Made by a program: the position numbers and the translations under genes. A model generated the notes under the pieces. It saw only the letters and a program-made list of their open reading frames with translations, was not told where the DNA came from and did not search any database. Positions 7,805 to 13,056 of a stretch of DNA of 13,056 bases are shown here, in pieces; position 1 is the first letter of the stretch; each line of letters starts with the position of its first letter. The stretch is taken from assembly GCA_017456945.1 (NCBI GenBank), contig JAFTIK010000002.1, forward strand, positions 1 through 13,056. The letters are read 5' to 3'. This DNA comes from Clostridia bacterium. GTDB taxonomy: Bacteria > Bacillota_A > Clostridia > Christensenellales > Borkfalkiaceae.

Positions 7805-8077
7805 GTGGAAAGAAAGGTAAAATGCACCGTATGTGGCGAAGTGGTCACGATAAACGACGTTAACGACGCTAATATTTGCCCCAGATGCAACTCTGCGTTC
7901 GTTACCGAAAAGGCTATTAAACTCTACGAGCAAACTAACCCCACGAAAAAGAAAAGGCATATATTAAAATCGCTAGGCAAAGGGTTGTTATGCGCGTTAG
8001 AGTGTATTGGGTATCTTTTGTACGTTTTAACGTTTATGTGGATTTTTTTCGATATCGTAGATGGAAAAAAGAAATAA
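7805..8077 (+). CDS. Small zinc-ribbon, single-helix membrane protein
   Basis: A 90-residue protein that I do not recognise as a named family. Residues 7-28 hold two CxxC knuckles (CTVC and CPRC, 18 residues apart), a rubredoxin-like zinc ribbon. A Lys-rich linker (KKKRH) and one hydrophobic helix (about 58-80) follow, ending DGKKK. The start is GTG, chosen because AAGGAA lies about 8 bases upstream and the Cys knuckles begin at once. It is 18 bases after the kinase stop and likely the last gene of that operon. The ribbon would be cytoplasmic if the helix follows the positive-inside rule. No clear terminator follows before the T-box promoter. Confidence 0.8.
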   Translation: MERKVKCTVCGEVVTINDVNDANICPRCNSAFVTEKAIKLYEQTNPTKKKRHILKSLGKGLLCALECIGYLLYVLTFMWIFFDIVDGKKK

Positions 8078-8116
8078 TCGGTAACCAAAAATTTTTAAAA
8101 ATATCGTGAAAAATGC

Positions 8117-8146
8117 TTGACAGATAGGTATTGATGGTGCTAAAAT
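8117..8146 (+). promoter_or_regulatory. Promoter of the T-box transcript
   Basis: A perfect TTGACA (8117-8122) lies 18 bp from TAAAAT (8141-8146). Transcription should start near 8153, just ahead of Stem I of the T-box. The 39 bp between the zinc-ribbon gene and this promoter hold only AT-rich sequence. Confidence 0.82.
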
Positions 8147-8152
8147 TCAGTT

Positions 8153-8420
8153 AACTTAATCGTAAAGGCTACGACGAAGACGGAATCTATAGACGTTTTG
8201 CAGAGAGTCGGGGGTGGTGTGATCCCGATAAAAAGAAATAGAAATTCCTATCACTTCCGAGCCGGAAGCCCCAAAGGTTTACACCCAGTAGGCGTTTCCC
8301 GTGTTTGCTACGTAAAAGCATAGGAATTGATGGATTCCGAAGTGGCAGATTTTCTGCAATTTGAGTGGTACCGCGTGTGTTATTAACATTCGTCTCAAGA
8401 TTTTGAGGCGAATTTTTTTA
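8153..8420 (+). ncRNA. T-box riboswitch leader, probable tRNA-Ile sensor
   Basis: Parts visible in order are as follows. The Stem I 5' arm includes GGC (8167-8169) and a GACGAAGA k-turn-like stretch. The distal motif is AGAGAGTCGGG with GGTGGTGTGATCCCGA (stem 8208-8212/8224-8228). The Stem I 3' arm is CACTTCCGAGCC (8252-8263). A Stem III region follows, then a small hairpin GCAGA/TCTGC (8345-8357). The T-box GAGTGGTACCGCG spans 8363-8375, and a terminator closes the leader. TTGAG (8361-8365) can pair with CTCAA (8394-8398) to form the antiterminator, which competes with the terminator. The specifier is best read as AUC (8250-8252, followed by A), i.e. Ile. The GAA usually found before the codon is replaced by CCT, so CCU (Pro) or UAU (Tyr) are possible. 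The bulge UGGU expects discriminator A. Uncharged tRNA would turn the downstream genes on. Confidence 0.93.
8388..8419 (+). terminator. T-box regulated terminator
   Basis: An 11-bp stem (ATTCGTCTCAA / TTGAGGCGAAT with one G-U pair) with loop GATT is followed by seven T. The 5' arm contains the CTCAA that the T-box antiterminator would capture. It lies 36 bases before the start codon of the ligase gene. Confidence 0.92.
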
Positions 8421-8455
8421 TTAAAAAATATAAATAAACCAAGGAGGTTAGCAAC

Positions 8456-10723
8456 ATGAACACAAACAACACTTTGAATCAGTTATCGGAGATAGCTACT
8501 AGAATTAAGGAGCTTCGTGAGATTATGGGCTTTTCGGTTGTAGAAATGTCTGAAAAGACAGACGTTAGCGAAAGTCAATACCTTTCTTACGAAAGTGGCA
8601 AGATTGATATTCCTTTCTCGTTTATTCATAAGTGCGCGTTAGCGTTTGGTGTTGAAATGACCGAACTTTTGGAAGGTAGTTCTGCAAAACTTTCAAGTTA
8701 TACGGTTACTAGAAAAGGGCAAGGTCAAGAAACGGCTAAAGAAGACGGTATTGACATTGCAAACCTAGCGCCTAAATTTAAGGATAAACTAGCAGAGCCC
8801 TACTGGGTTAAGTATGAATACTCGCTTGCTCAACAAAATAAGCCTATACATTTAACTACTCACTCGGGTCAAGAATTCGACCTTGTTTTGAGTGGTAAAC
8901 TTAAAGTTCAAGTCGGCGAACATACCGAAATTTTGGAAGAAGGCGATAGCATATATTACAATTCGTCTACCCCGCACGGAATGATTGCCGTTGACGGTAA
9001 AGACTGCGTATTCTGCGCCGTAGTTATGTCTGGCGACCATACCCAAGAAACGGCGGTTAGAAAGAGCGTTATGGCTGCTAAAAAGAGCGAGAAACTCGTT
9101 TGCGAAAAATTCGTAGAGCCCACTGAAAACGAACTTGGTCAACTACAAAGCATTAAATTTAAGAATACCGATAGTTTCAACTTTGGTTTTGATATCGTTG
9201 ATGGCATAGCTGAAAAATATCCGGAAAAACTCGCTATGTTGCACCTTGATAAATATAAGAACGAACGTCGCTTTACCTTTAAGGATATTAAGCGCGCGTC
9301 TAACCAAGTTGCAAATTACTTTACGTCTTTAGGAATTAAGCGTGGCGATAAGGTTATGCTAGTGTTAAAGCGCCATTATCAGTTCTGGTTCTGTATGGTG
9401 GCTTTGCATAAACTCGGCGCAGTTGCAATTCCCGCAACCAACCAACTTAAAGAACACGATTTTGAATATAGATATAACTCTGCCAACGTTAAGGCTATCG
9501 TTTGTACAGCCGACGGGGATACTTATCAGTTCGCAGAAAGCGCCGCTAAAAAATGTCCGCAAGTGGAAAAACTCGTTATGGTAGGCGGGGCTAAAGAAGG
9601 GTGGAGAGATTTCGATAAAGAATATCCGCTTTTCTCTGGTAAGTTTGAACGCCCTGAAGATGCGTCTTCAGGTGACGAAACCGCCCTTATGTTCTTTACT
9701 TCGGGCACGACGGGTAATCCCAAAATGGCAGCTCATAAACACACCTACGCGCTCGGCCATTTCGTAACGGCTAAGTACTGGCATTGTTGCGAGAGAGACG
9801 GTTTGCACCTTACCATATCCGATACGGGGTGGGGTAAATCGCTTTGGGGTAAACTCTACGGGCAATGGCTTTGCGAAGGGGCTGTGTTCGTTTACGACTT
9901 CGATAAGTTCGACGAAAACGATATACTTCCTATGTTCGCTAAATACAACATTACTACTTTCTGCGCGCCCCCGACTATGCTTCGTATGTTAATTCGTGGC
10001 GATCTTTCTAAGTTCGACCTTTCTTCTATACATCATATGACTACTGCTGGCGAAGCGCTTAACCCCGAAGTATTCAATCAGTTTAAGGCTGCAACGGGGT
10101 TAGAAATAATGGAAGGTTTTGGTCAAACGGAAACCACCCTTGCAATCGCAAACCTTTACGGCACTACGCCAAAGGTTGGAGCAATGGGTAAGGCAAACCC
10201 GCAATACGACGTGGATATAGTTGACCCTGACGGAAATACGGTTGCGCCTGGTGAAGTTGGCGAAATAGTTATCCATACCGAAAAGTCCGTTCCGTGCGGA
10301 TTGTTCAAAGAATATTATCTTGACGACGTTAAGACCGCCGAAGCATGGCACGACGGCGTTTACCACACGGGCGATACCGCTTGGCGTGATGAAGACGGGT
10401 ATTTCTGGTACGTAGGGCGTGTTGACGACGTCATCAAGTCTAGCGGTTATCGTATCGGGCCGTTCGAAATCGAAAGCGTAATAATGGAATTGCCGTACGT
10501 TCTAGAATGTGGCGTTTCCGCCGTTCCCGACGAAGTTCGTGGTCAAGTAGTTAAGGCAAGTATCGTTCTTACGAAAGGAACTGTTCCTAGTGAAGAACTT
10601 AAAAAAGAAATTCAGAAATACGTTAAGGATCACACCGCTCCTTATAAATATCCTAGAGTGGTGGTATTCCGTGACGAATTGCCGAAGACAATAAGCGGTA
10701 AGATACAGAGAAATAAATTGTAA
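8456..10723 (+). CDS. XRE-HTH / cupin / acyl-CoA ligase fusion protein
   Basis: A 755-residue three-domain protein. Residues about 10-66 form an XRE/Cro-type HTH (IKELREIMGFSV, then YLSYESGKIDIPFSF). Residues about 115-195 form a cupin barrel (THSGQEFDLVLSG, then LEEGDSIYYNSSTPHG). Residues about 235-755 form a complete AMP-dependent acid:CoA ligase: TSGTTG (415-420), GFGQTETT (554-561), YHTGDTAWRDEDGYFWY, GRVDDVIKSSGYRIGP, and the catalytic-lysine motif ISGKIQR (Lys749). The ligase part resembles medium-chain or aryl acyl-CoA synthetases more than peptide-synthetase domains. It makes acyl-CoA from a carboxylic acid, ATP and CoA. The HTH-cupin part alone is the usual layout of a small-molecule-sensing repressor, so the enzyme may also bind DNA (inference). 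The start is set by AAGGAGG 7 bases upstream. The T-box leader and neighbouring carboxylate permease suggest acid salvage for an amino acid. Confidence 0.92.
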   Translation: MNTNNTLNQLSEIATRIKELREIMGFSVVEMSEKTDVSESQYLSYESGKIDIPFSFIHKCALAFGVEMTELLEGSSAKLSSYTVTRKGQGQETAKEDGIDIANLAPKFKDKLAEPYWVKYEYSLAQQNKPIHLTTHSGQEFDLVLSGKLKVQVGEHTEILEEGDSIYYNSSTPHGMIAVDGKDCVFCAVVMSGDHTQETAVRKSVMAAKKSEKLVCEKFVEPTENELGQLQSIKFKNTDSFNFGFDIVDGIAEKYPEKLAMLHLDKYKNERRFTFKDIKRASNQVANYFTSLGIKRGDKVMLVLKRHYQFWFCMVALHKLGAVAIPATNQLKEHDFEYRYNSANVKAIVCTADGDTYQFAESAAKKCPQVEKLVMVGGAKEGWRDFDKEYPLFSGKFERPEDASSGDETALMFFTSGTTGNPKMAAHKHTYALGHFVTAKYWHCCERDGLHLTISDTGWGKSLWGKLYGQWLCEGAVFVYDFDKFDENDILPMFAKYNITTFCAPPTMLRMLIRGDLSKFDLSSIHHMTTAGEALNPEVFNQFKAATGLEIMEGFGQTETTLAIANLYGTTPKVGAMGKANPQYDVDIVDPDGNTVAPGEVGEIVIHTEKSVPCGLFKEYYLDDVKTAEAWHDGVYHTGDTAWRDEDGYFWYVGRVDDVIKSSGYRIGPFEIESVIMELPYVLECGVSAVPDEVRGQVVKASIVLTKGTVPSEELKKEIQKYVKDHTAPYKYPRVVVFRDELPKTISGKIQRNKL

Positions 10724-10741
10724 TTTTCAATAGGTTTTTAA

Positions 10742-10770
10742 TTGACAAAAAAGGCTCAATGTGTTATAGT
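10742..10770 (+). promoter_or_regulatory. Promoter of the TRAP-type permease gene
   Basis: A perfect TTGACA (10742-10747) lies 17 bp from TATAGT (10765-10770). Transcription would start near 10777, giving a leader of about 40 nt with AAGGAGGG before the ATG at 10816. The -10 lies in the loop of an inverted repeat. Confidence 0.85.
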
Positions 10771-10782
10771 TGTTGAGCCTTT
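10750..10782. repeat. Inverted repeat around the permease -10: operator or terminator
   Basis: AAAGGCTCAA (10750-10759) and TTGAGCCTTT (10773-10782) are a perfect 10-bp inverted repeat separated by 13 bp that contain the -10 box. In readthrough RNA from the ligase gene it forms a hairpin followed by only a short T run, a weak terminator. In RNA from the local promoter the left arm is missing, so it would act there only as DNA. That placement suits an operator for a dimeric repressor. Confidence 0.7.
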
Positions 10783-10815
10783 TAGATTGCAAATTTTTTA
10801 CGAAGGAGGGCAAAT

Positions 10816-12174
10816 ATGCCGTCAGTGTTTTTGTATTTGGGAATTATGCTTGTCGTAATTCTCGTGTGGTTTTTACTACTAAAAAGACCGATTTACGAAG
10901 CGATTTTGGTTTCATTTATCGTTCTTCTCGCATGGACGAATTCTTGGGTCAACGTAGGCGATTTTATTAAGGCAGGCTTAAAAACTTCTTTAATATATTC
11001 CATGACCGTTTTCGTGCTAATGTCTATAATTTTAACTAAAACTAAAATAATAGACGGCGCGGTGTCCATAATTCTATCATTGCTTGGCAGAGTTCCCGGT
11101 GGTGCGGGCTACGTTTCGGTAGTTGCAAGTACCTTTATGGGCGCTCTTTCGGGTTCTGGCCCCGGCAACGTTATGGCAACGGGTACTATAACTATTCCCG
11201 CAATGAAACGTTCGGGTTTTCCCGCAGAACTTGCCGCAAACATTGAAAGCACTTCAAGTTACCTTGGGAATATGATTCCCCCGTCTTCTAACATAGTAGC
11301 GGCTCTCGGCGCTCTTGCAGGCGTTTGTCCTACCTTGGATATGTCGCTCGGTCAGTTTTGGATAGTTTGTTGGGGTTGTTCGCTTTGGTTTATTCTTCAA
11401 AGACTTATAACCGTATTCGTTTTCTGTAAAATATATAAGGTTAAGGGCATGTCTAAAGACGAAGTTCCTAAGTTTAGAGAAACTATTAAAAACGGTTGGC
11501 AAGGCTTGTTACTTCCTATAATCATATTGTTGCCGTTCGTGCTTGATTATTTCTTGAAAGACACCTTCTTTACCCAAAGACTTGGCGCTTCTGGCGCAAA
11601 ACAACTTTCAAGTTCTATGTTGTACTTTATAGCGGGCGTGGCTGTGTTCTACGGTATGATTGTTGCTAAAGATAAAAAGGCGGTTACTCCGCACGCTATC
11701 GCAAAGGCGTTTAAGAACGGCGTTAAAAGCGTTTCGCCCGCCATTGCCGCGTGTATCTTTGGGTATATGGTTGGCGCGTTGTTTACGTCGCTTAACGTTA
11801 CCGACGAGCTTAAAGTCTTTATCCAAGGGCTTAACATGGGCAAGGTCGGCTTGGCGTTATTAATTCCGCTTATCGCTTGCTTTATGGGTATGTTGATACC
11901 GGGCTCTTCTATAGTAGTTATTTTCGGGCCTGTATTTATTACGCTTTTCCAAGCGGTAGGGGTAAATCCCATTTTGGTTGCAGCAATGCTACCTTGTATC
12001 TGTGGGGTTATGTGCGGTATTACGCCACCACTCGCGCTCGGTATGTACGCAGGTATGTCTATTGCAGAATCAGATTTCGGCAAAACGGTTAAAAACGATA
12101 TCTGGTGGGTAATTTTACAATATCTTTTAGAAGTCGTCGTACTTCTCGGCTTGTTGCCTATTTTGGGTTTATAA
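10816..12174 (+). CDS. TRAP-type carboxylate permease, DctM-like large subunit
   Basis: A 452-residue membrane protein with about 11-12 hydrophobic helices, related to the DctM large subunit of TRAP transporters. The two internal repeats show family signatures: SGSGPGNVMATG with IPAMKRSGFP and GNMIPPSS in the first half, and PGSSIVVIFGP with GITPPLALG in the second. TRAP permeases move carboxylates (C4-dicarboxylates, 2-oxoacids, sialate) with Na+. They usually need a periplasmic or lipid-anchored DctP and a 4-helix DctQ. Neither is recognisable here; only a short two-helix protein follows 13 bases later. The start is set by AAGGAGGG 6 bases upstream. Co-location with an acid:CoA ligase suggests uptake or efflux of the ligase substrate (inference). 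Related Na+/H+ antiporter-like families in the ion transporter superfamily are an alternative, but the motifs favour DctM. Confidence 0.88.
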   Translation: MPSVFLYLGIMLVVILVWFLLLKRPIYEAILVSFIVLLAWTNSWVNVGDFIKAGLKTSLIYSMTVFVLMSIILTKTKIIDGAVSIILSLLGRVPGGAGYVSVVASTFMGALSGSGPGNVMATGTITIPAMKRSGFPAELAANIESTSSYLGNMIPPSSNIVAALGALAGVCPTLDMSLGQFWIVCWGCSLWFILQRLITVFVFCKIYKVKGMSKDEVPKFRETIKNGWQGLLLPIIILLPFVLDYFLKDTFFTQRLGASGAKQLSSSMLYFIAGVAVFYGMIVAKDKKAVTPHAIAKAFKNGVKSVSPAIAACIFGYMVGALFTSLNVTDELKVFIQGLNMGKVGLALLIPLIACFMGMLIPGSSIVVIFGPVFITLFQAVGVNPILVAAMLPCICGVMCGITPPLALGMYAGMSIAESDFGKTVKNDIWWVILQYLLEVVVLLGLLPILGL

Positions 12175-12187
12175 GGGGGTAAGTGAG

Positions 12188-12553
12188 ATGAAAAAAGTAT
12201 TAAATATTATTTCTGAAGTTTTAGGTTGGATTTTTGGCTACGGAATGATGATTTGCTTATTCGTTGGCGGTTTGTCTTTCTTTGCTTACGTAGTGGCGTT
12301 AATCGTCGGTGGCGATACGGCAACGGAAATTTGCAAGTTTATCTATAAAGACCTTTATAAATATCTAGTTTACGTAACGTCGGCGCTCGTGCTCGTAGGT
12401 CTTCTTAAAATGTATATAAGCGGTCAAACGGCGCTTACAACGGGTAAGAAGAAAAAGGGCGAAAAGAAAGAAGAACCCGTCGTTCAAGAACAAAAGGCCG
12501 TAGAAGAAAAGACGGAAGAAGTCGTTTTGGAAAACGAAGAAAAAACCGAATAA
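12188..12553 (+). CDS. Small two-helix membrane protein with charged tail, partner of the permease
   Basis: A 121-residue protein with no family I can name. Two hydrophobic regions (about 10-41 and 55-76) flank a short polar loop. Then comes a strongly charged tail from residue 84 with KKKKGEKKEE and many Glu/Lys, probably cytoplasmic and disordered. It lies 13 bases after the permease stop and just before a terminator, so it is almost certainly co-transcribed with the permease. Its position is where a DctQ small subunit would be expected, but it is shorter and lacks DctQ's four helices. It could be a reduced small subunit or an accessory scaffold. GGGGGT lies upstream but slightly far from the ATG. 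Confidence 0.75.
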   Translation: MKKVLNIISEVLGWIFGYGMMICLFVGGLSFFAYVVALIVGGDTATEICKFIYKDLYKYLVYVTSALVLVGLLKMYISGQTALTTGKKKKGEKKEEPVVQEQKAVEEKTEEVVLENEEKTE

Positions 12554-12561
12554 GAAAAATT

Positions 12562-12592
12562 AAAAACGCTTGCTAAAAAGGCAGGCGTTTTT
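12562..12592 (+). terminator. Intrinsic terminator ending the ligase-permease operon
   Basis: A 12-bp stem (AAAAACGCTTGC / GCAGGCGTTTTT with one G-U pair) with a 7-nt loop, ending in five T, lies 9 bases after the stop of the small membrane protein gene. Confidence 0.92.
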
Positions 12593-12606
12593 GTTTGCTA
12601 AAACCC

Positions 12607-12635
12607 TTGATTTTTCTTTGGGGTTATAGTATAAT
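12607..12635 (+). promoter_or_regulatory. Promoter of the cysteine-synthase-like gene, near-leaderless
   Basis: TTGATT (12607-12612) lies 17 bp from a perfect TATAAT (12630-12635). The transcription start is expected at 12642-12643, the base before or at the A of the start codon, and no Shine-Dalgarno is present. Confidence 0.78.
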
Positions 12636-12642
12636 CTTAACT

Positions 12643-13056
12643 ATGATATATAATAACGTTTTAGATGCAATCGGGCATACGCCCATTATTAAACTCAATA
12701 AGATGGTTGATAGCGATAGCGCAGATATTTTGGTTAAGTTTGAAGGGCTTAACGTCGGCGGGTCTATTAAGACGAGAACGGCTTATAATATGATTACCGA
12801 CGCAGAGAAAAAAGGGCTAATCAATAAAGATACCATAATCGTAGAGCCTACTAGTGGCAATCAAGGTATAGGGCTTGCGCTCGTCGGCGCGGTTAAGGGG
12901 TATAAAACCAAGATTATTATGCCAGACTCGGTTAGTGAAGAAAGGCGCAAACTCGTTCGCCATTACGGGGCGGAAGTTATTCTTATTCACGACGAAGGGA
13001 ATATAGGCGACTGTATCGATAAGTGCTTAAAACTTGCGTTAAAGATGCAAAAGGAA
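12643..13056 (+). CDS. Cysteine-synthase-like PLP enzyme, 3' end outside window
   Basis: The first 138 codons of a fold-type II PLP enzyme of the cysteine synthase / cystathionine beta-synthase family, which replaces the beta group of an activated serine. Landmarks: AIGHTPIIKLN at the N-terminus, the PLP-lysine motif GGSIKTR with Lys43, the phosphate/substrate loop TSGNQGIG (70-77), GYKTKIIMPDSVSEERR, and GAEVILI. Classical CysK has SVKDR and TSGNTG; the D to T and T to Q changes place this in a divergent branch whose acceptor and substrate are uncertain. The start is the only ATG after the promoter and matches the family's usual N-terminus. The reading frame is open to the end of the window with no stop. 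Confidence 0.88.
   Translation, partial: MIYNNVLDAIGHTPIIKLNKMVDSDSADILVKFEGLNVGGSIKTRTAYNMITDAEKKGLINKDTIIVEPTSGNQGIGLALVGAVKGYKTKIIMPDSVSEERRKLVRHYGAEVILIHDEGNIGDCIDKCLKLALKMQKE

Noticed and set aside
8078..8116. Terminator after the zinc-ribbon gene
   Set aside because: The AAAAATTTTTAAAAATA stretch has no GC stem; it could not be supported as an intrinsic terminator.
11649..12083. 144-codon minus-strand open frame inside the permease gene
   Set aside because: It is antisense to a clearly conserved membrane protein, with no start signal of its own; low-stop antisense frames are common in this codon usage.

Overview
The window looks like chromosomal DNA from a Gram-positive, Bacillota/Clostridia-type bacterium, probably a spore-former. 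The evidence is strong AAGGAGG ribosome binding sites, TTGACA/TATAAT promoters, U-tract terminators, two riboregulators typical of Bacillota (an M-box and a T-box), and a collagen-like BclA-type surface protein. I cannot name the species. I see no mobile elements, CRISPR arrays, rRNA or tRNA genes.

Layout. 1-1676 (+): the 3' part of a patatin-like phospholipase gene overlaps a secreted ComEC-type metallo-beta-lactamase lipoprotein gene. 1708-2361 (-): a collagen-like, Cys-rich spore or surface protein behind a promoter that fits both sigma-A and mother-cell sigma-E/K patterns. 2451-4105 (-): an mgtE magnesium channel gene with a complete M-box leader (promoter, aptamer, terminator). 4138-4593 (-): a small membrane protein with a PH-like domain, possibly read from a leaderless mRNA. 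4674-8077 (+): an operon of a YbhJ-type aconitase-family hydratase, a PfkB sugar kinase and a small zinc-ribbon membrane protein. 8117-12592 (+): a T-box leader, a three-domain XRE-HTH/cupin/acyl-CoA ligase fusion, a TRAP-type (DctM-like) carboxylate permease with its own promoter inside an inverted repeat, and a small two-helix membrane protein. 12607-13056 (+): the start of a cysteine-synthase-like PLP enzyme, again with almost no 5' UTR; it runs off the window.

The most interesting region is 8117-12592. A T-box senses an uncharged tRNA, yet here it controls an acid:CoA ligase fused to a regulator-like N-terminus, next to a carboxylate transporter. The best-fitting specifier codon is AUC (Ile), and the T-box bulge expects discriminator base A, which suits tRNA-Ile. 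A coherent inference is a salvage route: import a short branched or aryl carboxylic acid (for Ile, 2-methylbutyrate), activate it to its CoA ester, and let a 2-oxoacid oxidoreductase encoded elsewhere carboxylate it to the amino-acid precursor. The pieces are seen in the sequence; the pathway is a hypothesis.
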